DNA of 64,000 nucleotides from Phycomyces blakesleeanus NRRL 1555(-) (Eukaryota > Mucoromycota > Mucoromycetes > Mucorales > Phycomycetaceae), in assembly GCF_001638985.1 (NCBI RefSeq), contig NW_017265157.1, positions 620,001-684,000 on the forward strand, written 5' to 3'. Each line of letters starts with the position of its first letter. The first letter of the stretch is position 1. The position numbers were made by a program, and so were the translations under genes. The notes beneath the pieces were generated by a model, which made no database searches, was not told the origin of the DNA, and saw only the letters and a program-made list of their open reading frames with translations. Below, piece after piece: positions 43,391-55,469 of the stretch.

Positions 43391-46135
43391 TATATACATA
43401 GCATATAAGAAAGAAACCAAGGAGATAGAGAGAATCAGAGCCGATTGCTATACCTTTCTTCTACATCACTTTTTAGTATCTTATTCTTGCACATACCTTT
43501 TCTTTTATTATACTACAGACTGTAGCAAACCGACTCAGTTCTTATTCTTCTTCTTCTTCTTTTATACAAGCTATACATGCCCTTGTTCTTGCTTTTCTTG
43601 CTTTTCTTGTTTTTGTTCTTTCTTTTTTTGTATGCTTTGACTTTCTTGCCTTTCGTTTTCTTTCTTTCTTACTTACTTACTTATTTACTTACTTACTTGT
43701 GTTATCCTCCTGGTGAGTGATGTGAGATTTTCTTTCTTGTCTTAAAAAAATGCGGCCACCAAACCTCACAGAATAATAATATTAATGATAATGATAATGA
43801 TAATGACAATAATAATAATAACAGTAATAATTAAATTATTTATTCTTTTTTTTATATATAAAAATTTGCTTTGTTTTAAATTGCCCTTTTCTTTATTATT
43901 ATTTTTTCTATAATAAATATAGAGAATAAAAATACTTGTCATGGGTCTGAAATCTAATAAGAAAATAAGCACAGGAAATGACTGTCTTTATACAACCAGA
44001 GCCATAGATGAAGAGGTCAATATTCTATACAGTTGCCCTGGAGATCCTTATGTTTGGATATTTTATTAGTGTTATTAATTCTTAGTGTTCTTTTTTCTTT
44101 TTAATTTACTACCTAAATAAATAAATAAATTTTATATATAATAATTATATATAATTATATCTAGATGTCTCACCAAATTGTATGTACGTCTTAATTTTAT
44201 TTTATAATCCGAGAATTCAGAATGCAAATATGATTTTAACTATAAATATATCTATACATATATTTTGACCGCGCGAAAAAGGAGCAGTACGCGTGTTGCT
44301 TAAAGGAGCTTGAATCGCACAAGGTGTATATATATAAGAATAAGAAAGAAGTCTCCCTTGTAGATCTTTGAGTGGTATTTATCATTGATACTAAGCTACA
44401 GGAGATAAAGAAAAAAGAATATGACAAGTTTATGTATAATTTATAATATAAACATACTCCTTTATCTGCTGCTTTATAAATCTTTATTTTATTCTCATTC
44501 GGCTTATTGACAAAGCTTTATCTTGGTTTTCTTTGTGTGTTGCCTACAGGCAAAAATAAATAAACAGAAATTATATATATATATATATATATTGTTGTTA
44601 AGGCGGGCATATTATAAACCACTAGACAACAGAGTCTGTTAAACTTCATCCTTCTGTCCCTTACAATTTCTTCCCCTCAATTTTTTTTTTCGAGTTTTTA
44701 GTTTTCTTAGCAAAAAAATATATATACTTAAAAATTACTGTTCTCTTTATCTGTATGTCTGTCAATTGATTTTTGTTCCTTAAAACGCCCACAATATTTT
44801 TATTATTCTTTGTATATATATATATTTAATATGCTTTTGAGTACAGTAGATCAGTAATGGAAATCACTTTTTTTTTTTTGCTAAACTCAAATCTTATATC
44901 CCTCCATTTACACACATATAAAATCAATGGTCTGGTTGAACCTATTAAATTCATTTGATAATATGATTGAATGGGCTGTTAATATGTATGTATATATATC
45001 TTAATTAATCAACCAATCAATATATACATTTCAACAACAACAACAAAGATATATAGGACAAACCCTGTCATATATCTATGTATCTTTTGTATCCCGAAAA
45101 AAAAAAGAAAGAGGAGATCGTATGAATAGTGTAACAACGCTTATCTTTAAGCTTTTTCTTTTCTTTTCTTATACAGTCAAACTTTTGGAAATTGGCAAGT
45201 CAAAAAATAAATGCCTGCTTTTGGAAATTTTTTGTCTCGAGTTTAGAGCATTTTTGGCAATTTGTCTAAAAAAAAACAAAATGGCACAACTTTCCAATCA
45301 AAAATTAGCTCGATTGACTTGGAACTATTACAAAAGCCATACAGGTCACTGGTAAGGACATTGTCACAGCCGTCCCGAACTCTACTTTATAAATTGCACT
45401 CTGACTGGATGAATATCGTGCTTAGCGAACTTGGATGGCTTTTTATTCTTAATTCATCTTACTGACGGTGATTTATCGGTACAAGCAATTATTCGTTTCA
45501 AAAAACGGATCGCTCTTATATCGATTCAGTAAAGAAGTACAAACCTTTAAGCGACCTGATTTGCGACTGCCATCCAGCGTATGGGGAGGTACCCATCGAT
45601 CTAGATTCTTGACCTTCCCTATCATTTCAGTATGCCTGTAATTGTTCTGTGTGCGTTTGCAGCGTTTCCGTCATATTTGAATTCATGTAACAAAATAATA
45701 ATAAAGTAAATCAATAGATAAACTGAGTAATTAAAACGCTTTGAACTGATGTATTAATATAAATATTCAATTAATATCGACTGAATAAACCAGGATTAAA
45801 AGACAAAAGCGTGAAATTTTTTATATAGGACAACCCAATATTAACAGCAAAGAAGCAAACATTCGTATTTATCAAACCAGTATTTGGCCTGCTATTGATA
45901 AGCTGTGAAATAAATAAATATTTACTCTTACCATAAATGCTGGTTAGGACAATACGTTGTTTTGACACGGGTGTTGTGTGTTCTCCAGATTCGCCCACCC
46001 TGATTTAATTTTCTTCTTTCTCTATCCCCTTATTTTACAGCTATTATTTTTCATGTAACCACTCTTGCATAATATCACATCTTACCTCTTTTTTTTTCCT
46101 ATTTATATTCTCCTTTTGGCACTTTTGTCCTTCTT
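43391..46135. other. AT-rich spacer with a possible transposon relic
   Basis: 3' region of the E2F gene has CTT and CTTA repeats (about 43535-43700) and AAT tracts. Around 45170-45600 the sequence is less AT-rich. It starts with a Tc1-terminus-like run (ACAGTCAAACTTTTGGAAAT) and has short protein-like frames broken by stops. I treat it as an unproven element remnant. Nothing else is supported. Confidence 0.5.
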
Positions 46136-46422
46136 AGGTGCTCACAGAGTGAACGTCCTTGGGAGTTTATAGAATGCTACGTCTTGATAAAGGTTCCATT
46201 TAAGATTATATACTACATGCTTTCTCTTGATAATAAAAGCAAAATAAAGGTAATTTTTTTTTATTATGTATTAAAGGAGATATAGAATTCTGCTGAGTAT
46301 AGGATTTATTGATATTGTCTAATTATAGGATCATCAATGTCTATATTTGTATATTTGTGCTATTTCCTTGTTAGTTGCTATAGCGTCCTATCATTCCTAG
46401 GATGTTCACTCCGTGAGTACCT
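46136..46422. mobile_element. Small degenerate TIR element (MITE-like)
   Basis: Positions 46136-46162 and 46396-46422 are reverse complements with four mismatches in 27 (tip AGGTRCTCAC, then GAGTGAAC). The 287-bp unit has no coding capacity. A clear target duplication is not visible, so the exact ends are uncertain. The tips differ from those at 18399 and 57496. Confidence 0.6.
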
Positions 46423-47060
46423 TGTACTTCTTTATATATATATATATATTTGTGTGTTATCTACAAAAAAGTGTTCTTGGTTTGATTGGCGCAGATCATT
46501 TTATACTTATTTATATTTAACATATATCAAATTATCAAATGGATAATATAATTAGATAATTAAATATATTTTGAGTGTACACACCAATCTTAAGTAGTGG
46601 CACTTCTTAATACTCCTGCTATTACTATATCGAAATTTGTTAGAAACAACAACAACAGAAACAACAACGACAATGACGATAAAAAAAAAAGATAATAATT
46701 ATAATTGAATTCAATTAAGCTTTCTCCACCTTTAATTTCTTCCATCTTGTTCTCCGTTCTTGGCGTGTATCCAGATTAGAATTCTTTGTGGATTTGGTAA
46801 CAGGTTCGGGAATTACCAATAAAACAAGGCACCCAAACAGCAAATAAATAAATACATACATACATACAAAAACAAAACAAATTGGATTACTAGATAGATT
46901 AACTAAACACGGCTTATATACATTTATCCTTTTTTTTTAAGGGAAAATATGTTCTTCCTTTCCAATTATCTCTCTCTCTCTGTGTGTGTAATGATGATAG
47001 TATTGAAGATTCTACAAAAAGGAAAATAGGGGACAAGAAAATTGAAATAAAAACAAATAT

Positions 47061-47091
<31 letters not shown>

Positions 47092-48100
47092 TTATACTAC
47101 CAGATAGGTTTAATTAGTTTACAAAACTTGCCCAGTGTAGTTCTAGTAAATCTATAGTCAAATACACATTGATATGTGTATGATACATCATATATCATAT
47201 GTCTCATTCAAGAAATCAAGATTGTGGTTCATATCTCTTGATAATCATAGCCAGACTTGGTCTTTATTTGATATAGAAAATAGACACAATGTTTGTTATT
47301 TCTATGGTTACGAAGAAAAAGGAGATGTTAAAGGAGTCAACAGTAACGGTACGGATGATAAAGCTATTCATTACTACCATTATCAAAAGAATCGATACAC
47401 AAATGCATAGATGTATCTATCTATATACCAATTCTTTTGATAATGTTCATCTCTGTTTGGCTATATAAAACTAAAAACTACTTGGTTCAATTTTTTTTTG
47501 TTTTCATTAATACTTCTTTAAAGAAGTTCAGATTAGCTGATCAATTTGGCTAACTTGAAAGACAAAAAAAAAAGAAGAAAGGGTTAATAATACGTGCCTA
47601 ATCTCTGTATTTGTGGGTGTGTTTTATATTTTGTTTTGGGATTGTTAAGGAGTAAAGATTTCATATCATACTAGTACTAATAAGAATAAGCGTCAAATCG
47701 GTCCTTATTTTCTCTCTTTCCTCTTGACTACATTAAACATTATAAAGCTGTCTAGCTTCAAAACAGTTACTTAAAATTGGGCGTCTAACATAAATTTTAT
47801 ATATGCACCCTATATTTATTGTATTAGCCTTTTCTTTTAATCATTGGCGCCCAATCATTTATATGCATCAATCCAAATATTTACAGGCAATAATAAATAG
47901 GCGTCAATTTATCCCAATCTACAGACAGCCAAATACCCTCTCTCTCTCTCTCTCTCGTTTACCTCTGGCTCTTATGCCTATATATGTATATATGTTTATC
48001 CAAATGCACATATGCATATATGCACACATGTGTTCCATAGACAATTTGTAATACTTATTTATTTATTTTGTGTATATATATATATATATATATATAGTAT
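46423..48100. other. AT-rich spacer
   Basis: Contains a TTTA/TTTAT tract (about 47060-47091), TA/TG tracts and a 15-bp hairpin (about 47380-47394 with 47431-47445). The frame at 47174-47410 shows no domain. No supported gene. Confidence 0.55.
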
Positions 48101-51100
48101 TCAACGCCTGTAGTTAGATGCTTCATTCAAGAAGGATGACCTTCTTGGTAAACGTGATTCTGAGGGTGTAGGTCTAATGGTCGACAGATCCTCTTTGGGT
48201 ACATACATCAAATAATCCCTTCTTGGTTTTGGGGATGAATAGCGACCTTTTTTTTTGGTTATTGATAAATACACATAAAACAACAACAAAGAATATATAT
48301 ATTTAATACAAAACAATACACAGATACATATACATTATGTGTGTACATGAATAGATTAATTACCTTCAAGAATAGAATTAGAAGTAATATAACTACTGTG
48401 TCGTCTTTCGGATACTCTATCTATCGCACTCAATCTCTGGACAGGATCAGGTTGAAGACGACGTGATTGTTGTTGGCTATAGTTGCCGTGATGGTTATAG
48501 TTCTGAGGTGGTTCTAGAGCAGGTTCGACGCCAACCGCTGTTGAAGTATTGGGAATACTAGTCTTTGGATGTCTTGATTTGCGTGAAAAGTTGTCAGCCC
48601 TTGAGGCCATGTGGTCAGTCGTGTCAATGGTGGTGTGGCGTTTGGTTTCATAACCAACCACTGTCTTGCGACGCATCGATAGGCGGGACACAAGATTAGA
48701 ATTGGTAGCATTAGGCTTGGTGTGCCTTGCTAAAGTGCTCGATTCTGATCCAGCCATAACCAACATAGTCTTTGGTTTCGCACTGGGTTTGGTATTGATT
48801 GGTCTGTCAATGTCCAACTGATGTTTGCTAGCTTCGTGTGAAACCTGACGTCTTTGACGGATGTCAGCCAAGACTTCTTTGGCTGACTCGGTTACTGATT
48901 TTGTGTTTGAATTTGAGCTTGAATGGTGGTTTGGACTTGAAACTGGGTGTGAATTTGGGTTTGTGACTGTGGTTGTATGTGTTGATAGACGACTTGTTTC
49001 GGGTGCAAACCTAGATACCTTTTGGGATCTCTATACAAATACAAATGCACACGCATACGCATACGCATATGCATGTTTGTGTGTGAGTTGGTGGGAAAAA
49101 ATGTGCAGCTTTCTTGTTTTGTTTTCTTTTGTTTTTTTAAGATTATAATTCTGGATAAAATCTTGTATATTTTACCTTTGGATCTGCTGGCGAATGGCGG
49201 GAATCTAGTCGTTGGTCTAGTCTTACTTCTGGTACTCTTTGTTTTGGGGTTCTTGGACTTCCAAGGCTGTTTCCGCGTGATCCTGCAGGCGAATTCCAGT
49301 CTCTAGTGTCCGCAACCGAATGTCTTTTTATAAACAAGAAATCAGATGAATTGACCGCCGATTGCATTTGTTGGTTTTGGTTTTGGTTTTGATGTTGTTG
49401 TGGTTGTGAATGTTGGTGTGGCTGTGGCTGTGGTGGCAAGCCATGTGTCGATTGCCTTTGTGTATCATACTGAATTGATCGAGCTCTCAGATTAACAACC
49501 GAACTATCTTTTTGGCCCACCGCCATTTGTGACACAGCAGTTGCCTGTACCTGTGCCTGTACCTGTGGTTGTGATTTTGGTTTCGATTTTGGTTTTGATG
49601 GTAATGGTGCTGCTGTTGCTGTTGCTGTTGCTATCGCTGTCGCTGTTGCTGTCGCTGTCGCTGTCGCTGTCGCTGTTGATGTTGCTCCTGCTGCTGCTGA
49701 TGATAAAGATGACAGTGATGATAGTGACAGTGACAGTGATATTGAGGGAATTGGTTTTGTGGGCTTTAACTTTATTGACCGATCTTCTAGTCTATTCCGT
49801 GGTGTTGATTTTTGCTGGCATCCTCCTCGGGTGTCCACTGCTCTACAGGCATCAGTAGGTGAGTTACTCAACGAAGAATCTCCACTGGTATGGTGGCTAT
49901 TTTCAGGCGAGTTTAGCTCAAATATAACCGAACCCCCGGATTGACTTGCACTAGAGTCTGATTCTGCCGCGTCTTGGATCTTGATCTGTACCGTCTTGAC
50001 AGGTCCCAGCCGGCCAGACCTTGCCCCTACAGCCAAGTTTTTGTCTCGGGTTACCTGGGTAGTTACTGATGTCCTGGGCTGTGAAGTATTTGATAGTTTA
50101 TTGACATCAGATTTGCGAGACCAGCCCAATTTACCATTGCCATTCACATTGTTATTATGGCTATGGTTGATACTACTGGAAGGGTATATTTGAAGCGGGT
50201 CGATATCATCAGTCTGGGTTGCCCGCGTTTGCTGTTCTCTTGGTTTTATTTTTTGAGGCATGGACAGTGTGCGTGGTCTGGGTATCTCGGCCGGACCATG
50301 TTTTGCCAGAGAATCCAAGGTCAGCAACCTGTGTCGTTCAGGCATGGATATTGTCCTGTCCCGGCTGTGGGAATTTGTTGGCGGGTTGCGGGTTGGAAAA
50401 TCATTGGTATCCATCGCTACCTGAATGGATTGATGGTTTTGGTAAGGTTGCTGCTGCTCTTGTTGCTCTTGTTGCTGTATGTTTAGATTTAAGGTTTGGT
50501 GTAGGTGTAGGTGCCGATTGGGCATATCAGAGCGTGGATAGGAACGGATGGTCATATTATCCTCCCAGTCAAGAGGAGCCTGCTCATTTTCAAGCATGTC
50601 AGTAGTCGCATGGTTAGCTAGCATTTCAGTGAGGGCAAATGTTGATATGACACTGCCGGTGTCTGCAGCATTGATCCGCTGCTGTTGGGTTTGTCTACCC
50701 ATGGCCATGGTGTGAGCTTGTTGAAGAGGCCTGAGATCACTTTCTCTGAGATGATTACCACTGCTAGGGTTAGGATTAGGATTAGGATTAGAATTGAGAT
50801 TGACATTAAAATTAGAGTTGAAATTTGAAGCAGATGAAAAGGCAGAAGAATGTGGCAATGAATTGATAGTATTGGTAGTATTGGTAGCGGTAGAAGACTT
50901 TTGGGTTTCAATTGATCTGCTATCTCTTCTTGAAGAATACAACCCAGAATCTGGATTTGTGATTTTTTCCTTTTCTTGAAACCTTGCTTGGTGTCTCAGG
51001 TTACTCAAGCCAGTATCAGAAGGCTTGCGACTGTGGGATTGCGCTGAGTGATGCAAGAGACGATCCCTACTCGGGGTTTTTTCTAGTTTAGGAATGCGCT

Positions 51101-52604
51101 GAATTGATTTTGAGGAAGAGGGTTGGATGCGTGGACTGGATGATGATAATAAAGATGCTGATGTTAATGCTGGTGTTGATACTACTACTAATGATGACGA
51201 TGACGATGATGATGATGATGATGGTGTTGTCGTTGTTAATGAGGCTGATTGTTTTGGGTCTGTAAGTGATCTGAATAAAACGGTACGTTGTACACGGGGA
51301 CTATCCGGTACACGTAATATGTCTGATTGAGTTGGGCCCATCATCTTTGGCCTAATGATAATCTTCTCGGATCTTTTTCCAGCAGTTGGGGGAGGAAGGA
51401 GAGCAGAAGCAGAAGCAGAAATATTTTGGGAGGATATACGTTTGTTAGGTTCTGTTGATTGATGTGTAATGTCTTGAGTTTTCGTCATTGATTCTGCGCA
51501 AGACTTTGATATCCTAATGATCTTTTTGGTTGGGTCTTTGGTGAATCCAGAGTGCCTGCTGTCTGGCGTATTCAATTGCCTTTTAACAGCAACAGTAACA
51601 ACGAAAAGGATATTATATTTTTAGTGATTGTAACCTACGTCTTCTTTCATTCTTTCATTCTTTCATTATTTTCTTTCTTCCTTTCTTGGTACTTGTTTAC
51701 AAACAACAACAAGCAACAAAATAGAAATATAGAACTATAACCCCCCAAAAAAAATAGCAGACCAAAGAAGAAAAAGGAAATACTTCTTTGTTATGTGTGT
51801 ATGTTGTACTAAGTTTCAGACATACACAAAACAAGAAAGAAATTGTGTATTTATTTGTATTTTATTTGTATTTTACCTCTGGGGCTGCTTTGTAATTGGA
51901 CGAGAGACCATCTCAGGCATATGTGAATAATCCATCATGTCCCTTAAATCGCTGGACACCAAGTCAAAGGAGACGTCCTCATCACCTTGAAGGGTGCAAC
52001 CAAAAAGAATATCATTATTTTTCACATATTTCTCATGTTAGCAACCATACATTGTCATTGACTTGCGCTAGCCAAGTTTCAAATGTTTGCATAAATCAGA
52101 ACGTTGTGAATAGTAAAAAAAGAAAGAAAGAAGAAAGAAAGAAAGAAACGGTGCATGCGTACGAAATACTCGCACACTCGCACACTCTCACATTTATATA
52201 CATGTATGTATGTAGAAGTGGTTTCTGTAGCTATATATATAAAATTAAAGCATACCATTGTTTATATGGTTAAAGAGCATAACACTCTCACTTCTGGAAC
52301 GGCTTGTGTTTTGGGATAAGGATAACTTTCCGGTTGCAGAAGCCAGAGAAAGGTCTCCTTGTTGAGAATTTGAAAAAGAATCGTCATGCTGTGTGTTTGA
52401 ATGAGGGCGAGGGGTGATTAGTGTACGCGTAAAGTGCCTGAGTTCGTCGTCGTCGATGCTCTGGAATGAGATGGGTGGATAGCGAGAGTGTCTGTTTAGA
52501 TTTGAAATGGTAGACCGACTCTCTTGGTCAAAAGCACGGTCAAGATCAATAAAGTCGTCTGCACCAAGGTCGTCGTCGTAGTGGGTGTAGCGAGTGTGTG
52601 GCAT
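48101..52604 (-). CDS. Large low-complexity protein of unknown function
   Basis: Five exons on the minus strand: 52604-52256, 51985-51877, 51579-49176, 49030-48364 and 48246-48101. Phases match at every junction and give 1224 aa. The N-terminus is acidic and ordered-looking (ADDFIDLDRAFDQESRSTIS, then DEDVSFDLVSSDLRDMMDYS). The middle is disordered: Ser runs, repeated Asn-Pro, Gln-rich stretches, an Ala-Thr dipeptide run (about 49608-49690 of the DNA) and His/Gln repeats. The C-terminus is basic and Ser/Arg-rich (SRLPRRSSFLNEASNYRR). There is no enzyme motif, membrane segment or zinc site. Many Ser-Pro, Thr-Pro and Arg-x-x-Ser sites hint at kinase control and a scaffold role, which is inference only. 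The start ATG at 52604 follows a purine-rich leader. Confidence 0.75.
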
Positions 52605-52729
52605 TCTACAAAGTCTGGGGAAATTAAGCAAAGAAAGAGGAAAAAGTAAAAAGAAGAGGAAGAAGAAGGGGAAGAGGAGATTGAATAGAAATAAAGAGGG
52701 AGTGAAAAATAAAAATAAAAATAAAAATA

Positions 52730-52760
<31 letters not shown>

Positions 52761-54206
52761 TAGTGAGAATATGGGTGAGACTAACAATAACAATAATAAT
52801 CAGTGTGAATAGGAGAAGTGCGGAGTAAATAAATAAATAGATAAATGTGTATATAAGAAGAAGATGAAGAAGAAGCAAAAGGAACAGGAATAAGACAGGA
52901 ATACAAATATACAAGCTTGACTAGAATCTCATCAATCATTTGGCTGTAATTTACTATCATTATGAGTATTAGTCATATAACTTTACTCTATATAGGTTAA
53001 CCAATTGATTGTGAATATTGCATTTATTTAAATAGATAAACAAGAATCATTTTCAACTGGCATATATTTATTTATTTATCTATTTTATAAAGATACTTCT
53101 TTAGAATATAAATGTGGGGAAGTAAGACAAAGAAGAAGATGATTATAATGATAATGCTAATGATACTGATAATGATGATGATAGTAATATAAATAAATAA
53201 AAAGGGGGGAAGCGTAGGATTCATTGCTGTCCGTGCGCACACATGTCAACGCCCTTGTGTGATTAGAAAGAATGGGGTAAATGTTGAAAAGGGAAGCATT
53301 CTTGTGATCAAATGGATTTGTATTTGACGATTGCCATACTTAAACTTATGGCTTAGCTTACCTACAATATACTTATATATATATATAAATATATATATAA
53401 ATTTTGAACAGTTGAAAACGGAACAAGCCTTTTATTGTCATTATATATATATACGCCACTTGTGATAATTATTTATCAAATCAAGCAATTAATAAGAAAT
53501 TATCCAATGGCTGATAATTAATTATCAAATATGTATTATATTGTATTCTGTATGCATAATGAGATATTATTTTCTTTTATTTTTCTGGTGCACATAATTT
53601 TTAAATAGATAGAGGAAAAGGGGAAGAGGGAGAAAGGGAGGAAATAATAATTCTGTAGATCGATAGGTGCAAATAAGGCGCGCCGCAAAACTCCCTCAAC
53701 GAAACCCCCTCCCCTCCTTCATGAGATAGAGAGGGAAATTGAGCTGTTTTAGCCTAAATAGACAAAAAGTAGTTGGGCCACAATTTATTAAAATTTCTGC
53801 CTCAAATGACAAGTAGAAAGGACCCTTGACATGGCATGAAAAATATATATATACATTTATCGTCATCTTCAGAAAGCGTTATTTATTTTATTGTTGCATT
53901 GACTTGTTGTTTCCTTTTGTGGTTCAGCTATCAAAAGAAAAGCTCTTTGTCGCAATATCCACCACCCCTAAAAAAAATGAAATAATTAAAAAAAAAAATT
54001 AAAATAAAAAATTTAAAAATAAAGAGATTCCCACTTCCCCTTCTTTTTTTCACAATCTTCAATCTCTCTTTTATCTTCTCTACCTCTCTACCTCTTGTGC
54101 CCTACTGTACTGTATCTATACCTACCAGACCTATAAACGCACAAACCCACAAACGCACAAGCTACATTTAGAGATCTTATTCACTTACAAAAACATTTTT
54201 GAAACA
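52605..54206. other. Divergent promoter region
   Basis: About 1.6 kb between the low-complexity gene (minus) and the copper-fist gene (plus). AT-rich with GAA/AAG tracts (about 52625-52700, 52855-52880) and TA tracts. A GC-richer spot (GGCGCGCCGC) lies near 53676-53686. No coding sequence seen. Confidence 0.55.
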
Positions 54207-54663
54207 ATGATTTTGATTGATAATATCAAGCACGCCTGCGCATGTAATACTTTTTTTCATAACAGCAATAATAAGAGCTCTTGGATTTGTTTTTTGTTTC
54301 AAAATATTCACAAGATACTAATTTACTTTTTTTTTTAAAAAAAAATACATTATTAGCTTGCATCAAGGTAAGATATACCTAAACATGCACAGTTTTATAA
54401 AATTAACAAGAAAAGCCTTCTTCTTCTTCTTCATTATCTTTTTTGTATGCATTGATATTTCTTGATTGAAATTATCATAAAAGGGCCACAGATCATCGTC
54501 TTGTCAACACAAAGATAGGCATCTGCTCCCTATAAGACGCAAAGGAAGACCCATAAGCCAGTGTGATCAATGCAGGGAAGAACGCAAGAAGAGACGGGTG
54601 CATCAGAAATGTTCATGTTCAAGTAAAAAAGGTAATTCCAGCCAGAATTATAAAGCAAGATAA
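54207..54663 (+). CDS. Copper-fist DNA-binding protein (short form)
   Basis: Exons 54207-54243, 54357-54367 (11 nt) and 54484 onward rebuild a copper-fist domain. Zinc ligands C11, C14, C23 and H25 and the minor-groove motif KGRP (36-39) fall at the exact positions of Cup2/Ace1-type factors. C43, C46, C59 and C61 follow as the copper-binding part (QCDQC, then CSC). Such factors sense Cu(I) and switch metallothionein or copper-transport genes. Read straight on, the frame stops at 54663 (75 aa). With a GTAATT donor at 54632 and an acceptor at 54723 it would end at 54785 (85 aa). Both are much shorter than known activators (200+ aa), so a further exon or a DNA-binding-only product is possible. 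Confidence 0.8.
54357..54367 (+). other. 11-nt micro-exon of the copper-fist gene
   Basis: Bounded by TTAG on the left and GTAAGA on the right. It supplies the last two bases of codon 13 and codons 14-16 (Cys-Ile-Lys). Without it, zinc ligand C14 is missing and the frame is lost. Confidence 0.75.
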
Positions 54664-54785
54664 TTATGCTAATGATTTTAATGCTAATGCCCAAAAAATC
54701 CTTTGTTTAACTATATACCTTAGATTCTCTCATCATGACACGAACTTCAAGGCAAATGATGTCCATACAAGCCTTACTATTATGA

Positions 54786-55469
54786 TAACTGGTTATCAGA
54801 CATGTATAGGCATTTAATCTTCATAATACCCTCAGTCTCTTTCTCTCCTTCCCTTTATTTTCTTATATACATACTTATCATTATACTCTTACATAAACAT
54901 GTACAGGTATGTATGTATGTATGTATGTATGTATACTGCTCGTTCGATTGTTTATTTGTTTTCTTATATTTATATCCACACGCCCATACACATCCAATTA
55001 TGTGTGTGTGTGTGTGAATAATAGTAAAATCTCGGTAGTACCTATGAAAGATATCTATACTACCTCTAATAAAAACCAAAATATATTCTCATTCTTTTAT
55101 TAGTACATTCGTTAATAGTTTTCTTTTTTGGATAAAATACCTCCAGCACTTTCCTTTTTAATAAAATTACCTCTTTAACCCTTTTAATAGCCTTTCTAGT
55201 TTTCCCACATTATTCCATTTATTTTATATATTTCTATTAATTAATACTTGTATTTCATATAAATCTATAAGACTATAAAAATATATAGACTGATAGATAT
55301 CTCTGTACATATTTTGTGTGCTCAAATAACAAAAAGAAAAGTCACAGTAATCAAGCACACACTACAGAACGCATATATATATATAAAGAGTACTTCAAGC
55401 TTTCTGATTATTAGTATTATTTTAAGCTTTTTTTTTTGTTAATTAAATATATATATATTATCTAATTTA
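54786..55469. other. AT-rich spacer
   Basis: Between the copper-fist and Naa40 genes. GTAT repeat at about 54907-54933, a TG tract near 55001, then AT-rich promoter sequence. A missing 3' exon of the copper-fist gene could lie here but none is evident. Confidence 0.5.

Noticed and set aside
47174..47410. Plus-strand 78-codon frame
   Set aside because: Unrecognised, AT-rich, ends in a hairpin repeat; no splice partner.
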